The notes below the pieces were generated by a model. The model had not been told where the DNA came from and made no database searches. It saw nothing but the letters and a program-made list of their open reading frames with translations. A stretch of 40,430 nucleotides of DNA from Candidatus Gottesmanbacteria bacterium RIFOXYB1_FULL_47_11 (GTDB lineage Bacteria > Patescibacteriota > Microgenomatia > UBA10105 > UBA927), in contig MFKE01000020.1 in the NCBI GenBank assembly GCA_001779455.1, positions 1-40,430 on the forward strand, written 5' to 3'. This document shows positions 31,317 to 39,820 of the stretch, piece after piece. The translations under genes were made by a program, and so were the position numbers. The first letter of the stretch is position 1. Each line of letters begins with the position of its first letter.

Positions 31317-31975
31317 AGTGCGCCCCCTCCCTCATTTTCCGTCAGTTCCCGTATCGTCTGCACGACTTTTTCCGGGTACGGTACGGCCTCAAACTCCAAA
31401 TTCGGGGACTCTCCGGCCGTCTGGATATTGACGTGGCCGTAATTAAAAAGCGTTGCCAAAATTCCGCCGCTTGTATAACTCAAGTCCTGAATCTTTGAAA
31501 GCTCCGCAACGGAAAACTTCTTGTACAGGAGATAATAAAAATCAATGTCGACAATCCGTTCGTTCGTCACAATATAAATGTTGAAAAACCACCCGATAAA
31601 ACTCGAGAGGGCAAACCCGAATGTGGCAAGATACCAAAATATTGTGCCGATGAGGAAAAAGGCGGGCGGCAGCGGCACATTCAGGCTGATTGCTTCAAAC
31701 AACCGTGGGAAAATAATAGTCGGCGCGATTAAAAGGACGATGGTTGCGATAATCCAGGGGATATTCACGATGATATGCTGGCGCAAAAATAATATAACCT
31801 TTTCTTCTTCTTCCTGTGTCTCAAAGCGGAGTCCCGACGGGTTTACGGCGAATGCTGTAAGCGGACCCATATGGGTCGGCGGCTGGCCATTGGTGGAAAA
31901 CGGTTTTTTGAACGCATGCTTCACCGCAGGTTTATGGTGCTTGGGCGCAGTCGGGGATACATATAAAGTCGGCAT
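31313..31975 (-). CDS. membrane protein with bacterial PH-like domain
   Basis: A 220-residue protein. A 60-residue N-terminal tail rich in Pro/Lys is followed by RFETQEEEEKVILFLRQHIIVNIPWIIA. Two pairs of hydrophobic helices follow (about 80-140). The C-terminal domain IYIVTNERIVDIDFYYLLYKKFSVAELSKIQDLSYTSGGILATLFNYGHVNIQTAGE matches the bPH2-type (YdbS/YdbT-like) pattern. The start at 31975 is preferred to one upstream that overlaps the SpoIID gene region. It is probably an inner-membrane envelope protein. Confidence 0.82.
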   Translation of the reverse strand: MPTLYVSPTAPKHHKPAVKHAFKKPFSTNGQPPTHMGPLTAFAVNPSGLRFETQEEEEKVILFLRQHIIVNIPWIIATIVLLIAPTIIFPRLFEAISLNVPLPPAFFLIGTIFWYLATFGFALSSFIGWFFNIYIVTNERIVDIDFYYLLYKKFSVAELSKIQDLSYTSGGILATLFNYGHVNIQTAGESPNLEFEAVPYPEKVVQTIRELTENEGGGAL

Positions 31976-32018
31976 CTTCCTAAAAATACTACAAATCCGG
32001 AAAATACACAATCCGAAC

Positions 32019-33725
32019 TTATTTGCGCTCGATATTGAAAAGAGAACTGCGGATTGAAATATATCCGGGTGCACGCAGATTAAACGCCTGCTTAAACTGA
32101 TCTCCGGGGATTGACTGACCGTTCACGATTACCGCGCTCGTATATCCCTCTGTGCTGTAGCTCACGGACACGGAAGATACGCTCGTGAATGCACCGCCAT
32201 GAGCATTTGCTTCCGCCCGCATTTCTGAAATTGAAAATGGGTTTCCGGAAGCACCGGAGATAGGACAGCTGGAAAGCGTCGTGGGCAACACCCGTGAAGC
32301 ATCGCCGCCGCCGGTTAATACTCTCCACGCGTTCAATATGTCAATAAATTCGTCCTGCGTTAGCCATGGGCTGGTTTTGCCGCACTTTGCGGAGTTATTG
32401 TAATAATCTGCGGTATACCACCCTTTGTAGAACCAGGGGGATCCGGCAATGCTTTCATACGCACCGCTTGTCCAACACCCCTGATTGCCGCATGTGGTGT
32501 CCCACCCCATCGTAAGCAAATATCCGCCTGTGGTAGAAGAATAATACGTCACGACGTCTTCGATAACCTGGCCTCTCGTCGATTGCACTGCCTCCCGCCA
32601 TTCACCCGGAGGGTTATCTGCTTTGGAACTTGAAAATACCTGACACGATTGCGTTGTACATATGGACTGTCCCTGCGTCTTGTAGCGATAGGCATAGCTT
32701 CTGGCGGCGATTGCCTGTGCTTTCAATGCTTCTGCCGGAAAACTTGCGGGCATTTCCGCAATACCCATCATGTACCGGTCTTCAAAATTCATAGATCCAA
32801 TTCCGGACACACTGATATCTCCACCCGTATCTTTTGATACCGGTGTTTTCCCGTAATACGCCTGTAAAATCTGGTTTGCATTTTGCCCCTGCTGCGCTCT
32901 TCCTTTTGCTCCGTATTGGCTCATGCCTTTTTTGTGTGTATATGCCCCGAACGAGAATCCGGCAAATGCCGGTGAAAATCCGGGGTTATAGTTGGGAGCA
33001 GCATTGGGATCATCCGCAAGCGGGACATCTCCCAGACTTGTGGTAAAAGTGCCGCTCCGGGCGGTAAGTATGGCTTGTTGTGCTGCCGTTACCGCGGTTA
33101 GTACGCCTCTGAGCTTCGTTTGGTACGCAGTAGCTTCCGCGACCAATTTGCGTACAGATATTGCCCGTTTGTCTGTGTCTGCCTTTAAGGCCGCAAGGGT
33201 CGCCTGTTCGCGTTCAAGTGCTGCCTTTTTATCCTCAAGACTCTTCACCGTCACTGCAGTCTGGGTAATCACTTTTTTATCCTCATTAACTGCCGCGTCC
33301 TGATACCCCATGGTCCGGAGCACTGATCCGATGCTTGTAGAAGAAAAAAATAAATACATCGGATTTGCCTTGTAGCTGCGGATATAAAATTTCCGGATTC
33401 GTTCACTTGCCAGTATTAGTGACCCTTCGAGCTCTTTTTCTCCGCGAGCAATTTCTATAGACTTCTGCGCAACACCCGCTTCCACCTGTTTAATGCGCGC
33501 CTGAAATGCTGCAATTGCCTTGTCCATCTTCTGCAACTCGTCAACGTGCGGACGGACCGCCGCTTCCATCTGGCTAAGCGCCGCATTGCAGGTGGCGCTT
33601 ATTCTCGTAAGCGCTTCCAAATTCATCTGGGAAATATTGGATGCGTCACACTCCTGTGCAAACACCGGCATGACCGGGAATGCCAATAATGCCATAAGGG
33701 ATAGTGAAAAAAATATCCGTTTCAT
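32019..33725 (-). CDS. SpoIID/LytB domain protein with N-terminal coiled coil
   Basis: A 568-residue secreted protein. A signal peptide (about 1-24, ending FAQE) is followed by a coiled coil (about 25-215) like those of CwlO/EnvC-type hydrolase regulators. A SpoIID/LytB domain comes next (about 265-560). It shows the family features HKKGMSQYGAKGRAQQGQNANQILQAYYGKT, AEMPASFPAEALKAQAIAARSYAYRY, and SSTTGGYLL. The catalytic Glu of lytic transglycosylases probably lies in the AEMPASFP segment. It likely acts on peptidoglycan in cell-wall remodelling. It is divergent from the VirB2-like pair. Confidence 0.88.
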   Translation of the reverse strand: MKRIFFSLSLMALLAFPVMPVFAQECDASNISQMNLEALTRISATCNAALSQMEAAVRPHVDELQKMDKAIAAFQARIKQVEAGVAQKSIEIARGEKELEGSLILASERIRKFYIRSYKANPMYLFFSSTSIGSVLRTMGYQDAAVNEDKKVITQTAVTVKSLEDKKAALEREQATLAALKADTDKRAISVRKLVAEATAYQTKLRGVLTAVTAAQQAILTARSGTFTTSLGDVPLADDPNAAPNYNPGFSPAFAGFSFGAYTHKKGMSQYGAKGRAQQGQNANQILQAYYGKTPVSKDTGGDISVSGIGSMNFEDRYMMGIAEMPASFPAEALKAQAIAARSYAYRYKTQGQSICTTQSCQVFSSSKADNPPGEWREAVQSTRGQVIEDVVTYYSSTTGGYLLTMGWDTTCGNQGCWTSGAYESIAGSPWFYKGWYTADYYNNSAKCGKTSPWLTQDEFIDILNAWRVLTGGGDASRVLPTTLSSCPISGASGNPFSISEMRAEANAHGGAFTSVSSVSVSYSTEGYTSAVIVNGQSIPGDQFKQAFNLRAPGYISIRSSLFNIERK

Positions 33726-33803
33726 CGAAGCGTTTCAATTGTACCATGATTACCGGCGGCTTTCTTTTTCAAAGAGGCTTTGATAGACTTATACGTGTCA
33801 CGT
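33726..33803. promoter_or_regulatory. divergent intergenic region, presumed promoters
   Basis: A 78-base space between the SpoIID gene (minus) and the first VirB2-like gene (plus). It must hold both promoters. A TTGATAGACTT segment near 33779 is a weak -35 candidate for the plus side; no clear operator is seen. Confidence 0.3.
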
Positions 33804-34235
33804 ATGCGTAAACTATCCCTATTCATTGCGCTTGCAATTTTATTTTTTCTGGTTGTACCGTGGGCAAAACCCGTTTTTGCCGCAGATGACACGACAAGCG
33901 TGTGTCAGTTTGCGGGAAGCAAACAGAGTGAATGTGAGTCGTGTATGGGCGCAGGTACTGCTTCCTGGACTGCGTTCGGCTGCATCCAAACAGATCCCCA
34001 GCAATTTATCGGGGAGATACTCAGAATCGGTATCGGCGTCGGAGGCGGGATTGCATTTCTTCTTATTCTCTTCGGCGGATTTCAGATCATGACCAGCGCC
34101 GGCAACCCGGAACAGCTAACCGCCGGCCGGGAGGTAATCGGTTCTGCCATCACAGGACTTCTATTAATCATATTCTCGATATTTCTCCTGCGGCTTATCG
34201 GATATAATATACTGGAGATTCCGGGATTCGGATAA
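33804..34235 (+). CDS. VirB2/TrbC-like small membrane protein
   Basis: A 143-residue protein. A signal peptide (1-27, ending KPVFAADD) leads to a short cysteine-containing region (CQFAGSKQSECESC...FGCIQ). Two helices follow (IGIGVGGGIAFLLILFGGFQIMTS and ITGLLLIIFSIFLLRLIGY), with the SAGNPEQLTAGREVIGSA loop. This is the VirB2/TrbC-like pattern common in Patescibacteria. The start is placed at MRKLSL, after the in-frame ATG at 33780. It lies 2 bases before a related gene. It is possibly a pilin or secretion channel component. Confidence 0.75.
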   Translation: MRKLSLFIALAILFFLVVPWAKPVFAADDTTSVCQFAGSKQSECESCMGAGTASWTAFGCIQTDPQQFIGEILRIGIGVGGGIAFLLILFGGFQIMTSAGNPEQLTAGREVIGSAITGLLLIIFSIFLLRLIGYNILEIPGFG

Positions 34236-34237
34236 CT

Positions 34238-34600
34238 ATGATACACCACGTGCTTGCCCAAGCCATTCAGTTGCCGGGTCCAAACGACAGCTCTGTGCCC
34301 ATTGCATATCCCAATGAATTTAAAGGGTTTCTCTTCGAGGGACCCAAAGGAACCATCGGCAACATCATCAATACTGCTCTGCCGATTATCTTGGGCATCG
34401 CCGGACTTGCGCTTCTCCTTATGATTATTTTTTCGGGATTTTCCATGATGACCAGCGCGGGGGACGCTAAAAAAATGGAGGCGGGCAAACAGCGCCTTAC
34501 CAACGCGATTATCGGATTTATCATTATTTTCGGGGCGTATTGGGCTATTCAGATTGTCGGCATCATGTTCGGGACAAGTGTTACCACGGGATTTAATTAA
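34238..34600 (+). CDS. VirB2/TrbC-like small membrane protein, second copy
   Basis: A 120-residue relative of the preceding gene. Two helices (IINTALPIILGIAGLALLLMIIFSGFSMMTS and LTNAIIGFIIIFGAYWAIQIVG) flank the loop SAGDAKKMEAGKQR, similar to SAGNPEQLTAGREV in its neighbour. It lacks an obvious cleaved signal peptide. The tandem pair probably arose by duplication and may form a hetero-oligomer. It converges on uppS with a 6-base gap. Confidence 0.75.
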   Translation: MIHHVLAQAIQLPGPNDSSVPIAYPNEFKGFLFEGPKGTIGNIINTALPIILGIAGLALLLMIIFSGFSMMTSAGDAKKMEAGKQRLTNAIIGFIIIFGAYWAIQIVGIMFGTSVTTGFN

Positions 34601-34606
34601 TTCTTT

Positions 34607-35263
34607 TTACACTCCAAACCGCCGCTTCCGCTTTTCAAATTCTTCGATTGCCGCATCCAGCCGCGCGGGCGTAAAGTCGGGCATAAGAAACTCCGGAAAA
34701 TATAATTCGCTGTACTGGCCCTGCCAGAGTAAAAATCCGCTTAAGCGCTGCTCCCCGCCCGTGCGGATAATAAAATCCGGATCGGGAATACCGTGGGTGT
34801 CCAGATATTTTTCGAAATCGTTTTTATTTTTTGCCCGGCGGACGGCTCTCCTGATTTCATCACGTCCGCCGTAATTGAGCGCTATCGTTACCGTGATTTT
34901 TGTATTGTTTTTTGTTTTTTCGACGACGTCCCCGATGCTTGTGCGAAGCTCAGGGTCTATTCGTGATAAATCACCGATAACCTTCAGGCGCACGCCTTTT
35001 GCCATCATTTTCCTGCCAAATGGTCCCAGTCCCTGCTTTAAGATATACATAATACCTTTGACTTCGGACTGCGCCCTGCCCCAGTTCTCGGTCGAAAATG
35101 CCCAAAACGTCATATAGTTAATACCACGATCTGCTGCGTGCGCAACAAGTTGCTCCAGTACACGGTTTGCCACACGCCGATGCCCTTCCAAAATCGGCAG
35201 CCGGTGTTCTTTGGCCCACCGCCTGTTCCCGTCCATGACGACTGCGATATGTGTCGGTATCAT
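34607..35263 (-). CDS. uppS: undecaprenyl-diphosphate synthase
   Basis: A 218-residue cis-prenyltransferase with the signature VVMDGNRRWAKE at the start and NYGGRDEIRRAVR further on. A SELYFPEF segment near the end carries the conserved Glu. It makes the C55 lipid carrier for cell-wall precursors from IPP and FPP. It is the last gene of the mevalonate operon and overlaps mvaD by 4 nt. Confidence 0.95.
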   Translation of the reverse strand: MIPTHIAVVMDGNRRWAKEHRLPILEGHRRVANRVLEQLVAHAADRGINYMTFWAFSTENWGRAQSEVKGIMYILKQGLGPFGRKMMAKGVRLKVIGDLSRIDPELRTSIGDVVEKTKNNTKITVTIALNYGGRDEIRRAVRRAKNKNDFEKYLDTHGIPDPDFIIRTGGEQRLSGFLLWQGQYSELYFPEFLMPDFTPARLDAAIEEFEKRKRRFGV

Positions 35264-36168
35264 ATGATATGTGCGCCGGCCGCCGGCTTATTTATAATCA
35301 ACGTTCTCCCTTTCAATAATTCTACTACCCTAGCTTCATCTTTTCCCTCGCAAATCACATGCGCGTTGGGCCCGGCATCAATCGTAAAATATGCGGGTAC
35401 CGTGCGTTTCTTAACAAGCTCCATAATGTTCACTGTCTCGCCGGTCCAATAATAGAGCGGCGGGCTTTGGGTCTGCATCACATGATGCATATCCAAACAC
35501 TCTTCCTCAATTACCTCACCCAGCTCCTGAATATTCTTCTCATTCAGCGCTCGTTCCAGCCGCGCAATACGCCGGGGTAGTGCGTCCAACCGTTTGTGGA
35601 AAAACGGGCTTGTTGCCGCCTTATCATGGCCTTCTGATGAAGACACCTTTTTCGTTGTCGATTCTACCATCACGATAATATCCCGCACATCCCACCAATC
35701 CGGGGGATACAGCGAACGCGCATACTCCCCTTCCCATTTAACAAACCCGTCGGGAATACTCCGGCAGGCTGACCCCGAGCCAAGCCGGGCAAATGCAGCC
35801 AGCTCCCGCTCTGAAAGGCGGAGTCCCAATGCCGCTGCAGCCGCCACGGTAAGGGCGGCAAATCCGGAGGCGGACGAAGCAATCCCGGCAGACGCGGGAA
35901 AGCTATTGTGTGTCTCCACGCGGCAAAAAAGCGCGCTGCCTGCGCGCTCACGCAACCGGTTGAGATGAGCAGTAATCCGGGCTGCGTCAAATCCTTCTGA
36001 AATAACATCGTGTTTCAGCCCCGGGGAAAACTCGACCGTCGTTGTTGTGGTGCACGCGCTGAGATTCATTGAAATAGACGGGTTTGACGGGATGCGCAAC
36101 GCCGCATCGACACGGCCCCAGTATTTAATAAATGCAATATTCGCCGGTGCTATTGCGGTTGCTTTCAT
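35260..36168 (-). CDS. mvaD: diphosphomevalonate decarboxylase
   Basis: A 302-residue GHMP-family enzyme. The start ATAIAPANIAFIKYWGRVDAALRIPSNPSISMNL is the family pattern, with the substrate-binding IKYWG. FPASAGIASSASGFAAL is the phosphate-binding loop, and the C-terminal part has FTIDAGPNAH. It decarboxylates mevalonate diphosphate to IPP. It overlaps its neighbours by 4 nt on both sides. Confidence 0.93.
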   Translation of the reverse strand: MKATAIAPANIAFIKYWGRVDAALRIPSNPSISMNLSACTTTTTVEFSPGLKHDVISEGFDAARITAHLNRLRERAGSALFCRVETHNSFPASAGIASSASGFAALTVAAAAALGLRLSERELAAFARLGSGSACRSIPDGFVKWEGEYARSLYPPDWWDVRDIIVMVESTTKKVSSSEGHDKAATSPFFHKRLDALPRRIARLERALNEKNIQELGEVIEEECLDMHHVMQTQSPPLYYWTGETVNIMELVKKRTVPAYFTIDAGPNAHVICEGKDEARVVELLKGRTLIINKPAAGAHII

Positions 36169-37514
36169 AGTATTCCCGCCTCCTGAAGGGATTTTGTTGC
36201 CGCATCCGTTAAGACAAGTTTTTTGCTTGCAACAAACAATGTAATCTCCCTTGGATCAAAAAAACGGATGTCTGCCACCTCCTGCGGGTCCGGGGTAAAC
36301 GGACCATCGCTTTTCCCTTTGTATAAAGCGACGCGTTCGGATTCCCCGCTATTTTCTATAATAAATTTCTTGAAAAAAACGAGCGGGGTATCAATGCCTA
36401 ATTCTTCCTGAAGCTCCCGGTGCACTGCTTCTTCGTCGGTTTGTCCGCGTGCAACATGACCGGCTGCGGATATTCCCCACATCCCCGCCTCCATGTCTTT
36501 GGTCATACTGCGCTTCTGCAAAAGCAGTTGCCCTTGCCTGTTAAAAATAAGCGCGCCGACCGTCCGATGAATAAGCGAATTGTCGCGGTGACATTCAAAG
36601 CGCGTTTTGTAGCCAAGAATGTTGTCGTTGCCGTCTACAACAATAAACATTTCATCCTGATTATCAGTGGTTTCCATGCGAACACCGGGGGCGTTTGGAG
36701 TCAGATGAACCACTTCTCCGCCCGCTTTTATAATCGCTTCTTCTACTGCTTGTCTCTTTTCACTTGGCGCCAGTGCAATCATACAGTCTCCCCCGCCTGC
36801 GCCGGAAAGCTTGGCGCCCCAGGCGCCCGCGTGCTTTGCAGCTGCAATGAGCGTTTCAAGCTTTTCCGAACTGACGCCGAGGTCGCGCAAATACTCCTGA
36901 TTAAAATCCATGAGCCGCCCCACCCGCTCCCAGTCACCCTCCAGCATTTTCGTTTTTGCATCTTCAACAATTTTTGCTATCGCCTGAAAAATCCGTTCTA
37001 CTTTTTCCGGCTCTTTTGTCCTTTTTGCCGCAACTCCCTCAACGAGTGTTTTTGTGTCTGCTTTTACCCCGGTGTATCCGACGATAAGCGGTATATCGTT
37101 CATCGCCAACGGTTCGGCAATTTTATTTTTTATGTAATACAACGTTCCGCCATAGGTTGCGGCGGCAACATCGAATCCGGATCCGGCGCCCTGGATGTCC
37201 AGCACGATTTTGTAAGCTGCGTCAAAAACTTGCGGGTCGGGCGCATCGGGTCGTAGATATTTTAATGCCGCAACGGTAACGGCGGAGGATGACCCAAGCC
37301 CATATTTGCCGGAAAAAGCACATGTTGCCGAAAGCGTTGTTTTGGAATCTCCCCATGCGGCAATTGCCTTATCAAGAAATCTGGTGTCGCCGGACGAGGT
37401 GCCATCCGTAACAAAAAGCCGCTCGCTCACTGCCGTTACAATGCACGGATATCCGTACACAACGGCGTGTTCACCCAGAAGCATTAATTTTCCCGGCGCG
37501 CTAGCGGTTTTCAA
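36165..37514 (-). CDS. phosphomevalonate-kinase-like GHMP kinase fused to Nudix domain
   Basis: A 449-residue fusion. The GHMP kinase (about 1-285) has SAPGKLMLLGEHAVVYG, the phosphate loop GKYGLGSSSAV and QGAGSGFDVAAATYGG. That last motif resembles phosphomevalonate kinases rather than the PSGGDN of mevalonate kinase. A Nudix domain (about 290-449) follows, with GHVARGQTDEEAVHRELQEELGI. In this box the first conserved Glu is Gln, and no catalytic Cys of type I IPP isomerase precedes it (SAAGHV). The start is taken at the TTG at 37514, giving MKTASAPGK; an ATG at 37574 would lie deeper in the upstream gene. The mevalonate kinase stop lies inside this start region (14-nt overlap). Confidence 0.85.
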   Translation of the reverse strand: MKTASAPGKLMLLGEHAVVYGYPCIVTAVSERLFVTDGTSSGDTRFLDKAIAAWGDSKTTLSATCAFSGKYGLGSSSAVTVAALKYLRPDAPDPQVFDAAYKIVLDIQGAGSGFDVAAATYGGTLYYIKNKIAEPLAMNDIPLIVGYTGVKADTKTLVEGVAAKRTKEPEKVERIFQAIAKIVEDAKTKMLEGDWERVGRLMDFNQEYLRDLGVSSEKLETLIAAAKHAGAWGAKLSGAGGGDCMIALAPSEKRQAVEEAIIKAGGEVVHLTPNAPGVRMETTDNQDEMFIVVDGNDNILGYKTRFECHRDNSLIHRTVGALIFNRQGQLLLQKRSMTKDMEAGMWGISAAGHVARGQTDEEAVHRELQEELGIDTPLVFFKKFIIENSGESERVALYKGKSDGPFTPDPQEVADIRFFDPREITLFVASKKLVLTDAATKSLQEAGIL

Positions 37515-38376
37515 GCCGTACTCCTTCCTCGCCAAGAGTAATGGGAATAAAATCTTTTTGTTTCTGTTTTGCATAACACAAAAGATACCCGACGCCTTCT
37601 TTTCTCCCGCCTCCTCCTAATATTTTTGCCGCCCCGCCGGATTTTTCAATCCCGCGTATAATTGGAATTACTTTGGGGCTTACAACCCCTATGCCCTCCA
37701 GTGTTCTTTCCCCTTTTCGCATGGCATCAATGAGCACATTTTCATCATTCTCTTTGAGCGCAACTGCAATCCGTTTTGTTTGTACTTCGTTCTCGTCAAA
37801 ATAGTTCTGCATCTGAGACTTTTGACTTTTGACTTTTGACTTAACCATAGCAACCATTTCACCGGTCGTTTCTTCCGGCTTTCCCGTATCAATGACATAA
37901 AAATGGTGTAATTTCGGCGTAAACGGTAACTGCCATATGCTTTTGAGAAACTCCAATTCTTTCCGGTACCAGATGAGTCCGCCCATCGTCACCGCCGTAT
38001 TGTCTCCGCCCGACGGATTCCCGTGCTTGAGCTTTTCCGCCTCATACGCAAGCTGGTTAAAGAGCACCGGATTCCAGACGTTCTTGAGAAAATAGGAGGC
38101 GGCGGCAACCACTGCAACCGCAACCGCGGCCGACGAACCCAGATGATACCCCTCGGGAATTTCGGAATCTATGGTTATATGAAATTCTTTTTGAGCTTTA
38201 AAATGCTTTTGAACAATTGCAACACAATCCGCAACATATCCTACTGCATTATTGTTCCCGGCGCGCACTGTTACCGTCAGTCTTTTATTAATCGCCGCCA
38301 GAATTGCCGGCTTCCCGTACACGACAGCGTGTTCACCCATCAAATGAATTTTTCCCGGAACGGAAACGGTAATCAT
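37501..38376 (-). CDS. mvk: mevalonate kinase
   Basis: A 291-residue GHMP kinase with SVPGKIHLMGEHAVVYGKPAI at the start, EIPEGYHLGSSAAVAVA as the phosphate-binding loop, and NPSGGDNTAVTMGG near residue 120. The last motif carries the aspartate typical of mevalonate kinase. GGAAKILGGGGRKEG forms the third GHMP motif. An in-frame low-complexity insert (KSKVKSQKSQ) lies in a loop around residue 185. It overlaps the DUF35 gene by 4 nt. Confidence 0.93.
   Translation of the reverse strand: MITVSVPGKIHLMGEHAVVYGKPAILAAINKRLTVTVRAGNNNAVGYVADCVAIVQKHFKAQKEFHITIDSEIPEGYHLGSSAAVAVAVVAAASYFLKNVWNPVLFNQLAYEAEKLKHGNPSGGDNTAVTMGGLIWYRKELEFLKSIWQLPFTPKLHHFYVIDTGKPEETTGEMVAMVKSKVKSQKSQMQNYFDENEVQTKRIAVALKENDENVLIDAMRKGERTLEGIGVVSPKVIPIIRGIEKSGGAAKILGGGGRKEGVGYLLCYAKQKQKDFIPITLGEEGVRLENR
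37817..37852 (-). repeat. in-frame tandem repeat in mvk
   Basis: Four units of GACTTTT (plus a last GACTTA), read on the plus strand, encode the basic VKSKVKSQKSQ loop of mevalonate kinase. It is located at a surface loop where relatives have a short linker. Confidence 0.55.
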
Positions 38377-38672
38377 AGCGGCTTTGCTTTAATCCCGTAC
38401 GGGATAACCCCTTCTGTCGGCGGATCACTAATGCGGCGCACGACGACTTTCACCTTGCGGCCGAACGCAAGATCTTTTTCTGACCAGTCAACCAGTTGGG
38501 CGGTAATCCGTTTTCCGCCTGCAAGTTCAACAATGGCCACGGGATACGGCGCAAGACCCGAAAAGCCAGAGGGCGGCACACGCACAATCGTCCAGGATAC
38601 AATACGCCCCTCCCGGGCAAGAAGACCCGCAATTCGTTGTTGATTCCGCCAAATTTTAACCGGTGAGTTCAT
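38373..38672 (-). CDS. DUF35 OB-fold protein without zinc ribbon
   Basis: A 99-residue protein matching the OB-fold part of DUF35/ACAC proteins (GRIVSWTIVRVPPSGFSGLAPYPVAIVELAGGKRITAQLVDWSEKDLAFGRKVKVVVRRI). In archaea the protein bridges thiolase and HMG-CoA synthase in one complex, and channels acetoacetyl-CoA. The N-terminal zinc ribbon (four cysteines) of typical DUF35 proteins is missing: the short start (MNSPVKIWRNQQRIAGLLARE) has no cysteine. It overlaps thiolase and mevalonate kinase genes by 4 nt each. Confidence 0.85.
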   Translation of the reverse strand: MNSPVKIWRNQQRIAGLLAREGRIVSWTIVRVPPSGFSGLAPYPVAIVELAGGKRITAQLVDWSEKDLAFGRKVKVVVRRISDPPTEGVIPYGIKAKPL

Positions 38673-39820
38673 TTTTTTAATATGTGCACAACGGCAGTTG
38701 CGCCACTTCCTCCGACATTATGCGTTAAGCCGATGTTCGCATTTTTTACCTGCCTATCTGCGGCCCGGCCACGGAGCTGCTCCACAATTTCCGCTACCTG
38801 TTTAATTCCCGTTGCTCCCACCGGATGCCCGCACCCTTTCAGCCCGCCGGAGGGATTGACCACCAGATTTTTTGATGTGCCAAGGCGAGTTTCTCCTTTT
38901 GCAATGGCACCCGCGGCTTTCCCTTTTTTATAAAATCCCAGATCTTCCATAGCGAGTATCTCGGCAATGGTAAAACAGTCATGTACTTCTGCAACATCAA
39001 TGTCGGCGGGTGTGATCCCGGTAATCCTGAATGCTTTTTTCCCTGCCGTTTGCGTTGCTGCCAACCCGGTTAAACTCCGGCGCTCTGCCAGCCCGAGGGT
39101 ATCGGTTGCTACTGTCGACGCAATAATTTGAACAGAATTCTTTCTTGTCGCTTGCTTCTTATCGCTTGTAATTATGACCGCTGCCGCTCCGTCGGAAATC
39201 GGTGAACAATCAAGTAATTTTAAGGGATCGGCAATACAGGAGCTGTGCATTACCTGCTCGATGGTAATAGACGAGTGGAATTGCGCATTGGGGTTAAGGG
39301 ATGCATGGAAGTGATTTTTGACGGCAACTGCGGCAAGATCTTCTTCCGTAGTCCCGAATTCTTTCATATGTGCGCGCGCCAAAATTGCGTACAGCCCGGG
39401 AAATGTGGCGCCCGCCTGCCGCTCTTCGTCGCTGCCGGCGCCCATCAGCGCAACAGCTACATCTTCCGGTTTATGATCGGTCATCTTTTCTACGCCGAGG
39501 GCGACAACCGTCTCATACTGCCCGGAAAGCACGCTGTTGACTGCATTGTGGAGCGCAAGGCCGCCGGATGCGCATGCGCCTTCAATTTTAAATGCTGCAG
39601 CGGAAAGCCCTAATTCTTCCGCAAAAAACGCACCAAGATGTTCCTGCCCCCCGAGCATACCCGAGAGCATGTTGCCGACAAACAATGCCTGAATATGTTT
39701 TTTATCCAACGAGGCATCTGCCAGTGCCTTTTGGACCGCTTCCCCTGCCAGATGGCGGGGCGACACCGCCCACAATTCCCCGAATTTCGTTGTTGCTGCT
39801 CCTGTCACATATATTTTCAT
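38669..39820 (-). CDS. acetyl-CoA acetyltransferase (archaeal-type thiolase)
   Basis: A 383-residue thiolase. The nucleophilic Cys is in KIEGACASGGLALHNAV (near residue 83), and the His is in GHPVGATGIKQVAEI, with THNVGGSGATAVVHILK at the end. The SCP2/archaeal-like pattern lacks the second Cys of biosynthetic bacterial thiolases. It condenses two acetyl-CoA to acetoacetyl-CoA for the HMG-CoA synthase encoded upstream. A low-complexity basic insert (DKKQATRKNS) is present. It overlaps both neighbours by 4 nt. Confidence 0.93.
   Translation of the reverse strand: MKIYVTGAATTKFGELWAVSPRHLAGEAVQKALADASLDKKHIQALFVGNMLSGMLGGQEHLGAFFAEELGLSAAAFKIEGACASGGLALHNAVNSVLSGQYETVVALGVEKMTDHKPEDVAVALMGAGSDEERQAGATFPGLYAILARAHMKEFGTTEEDLAAVAVKNHFHASLNPNAQFHSSITIEQVMHSSCIADPLKLLDCSPISDGAAAVIITSDKKQATRKNSVQIIASTVATDTLGLAERRSLTGLAATQTAGKKAFRITGITPADIDVAEVHDCFTIAEILAMEDLGFYKKGKAAGAIAKGETRLGTSKNLVVNPSGGLKGCGHPVGATGIKQVAEIVEQLRGRAADRQVKNANIGLTHNVGGSGATAVVHILKK
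39138..39175 (-). repeat. low-complexity in-frame insert in thiolase
   Basis: The plus strand reads CTTTCTTGTCGCTTGC TTCTTATCGCTTGTAATT, an imperfect repeat of a TT(C/A)T(C/T)GCTTG unit. It encodes a TSDKKQATRKNS loop on the minus strand. Confidence 0.4.

Noticed and set aside
36165..37514. Calling the Nudix domain a type I IPP isomerase
   Set aside because: The catalytic cysteine before the GH motif is Ala and the first Glu of the Nudix box is Gln, so the isomerase function is not supported.
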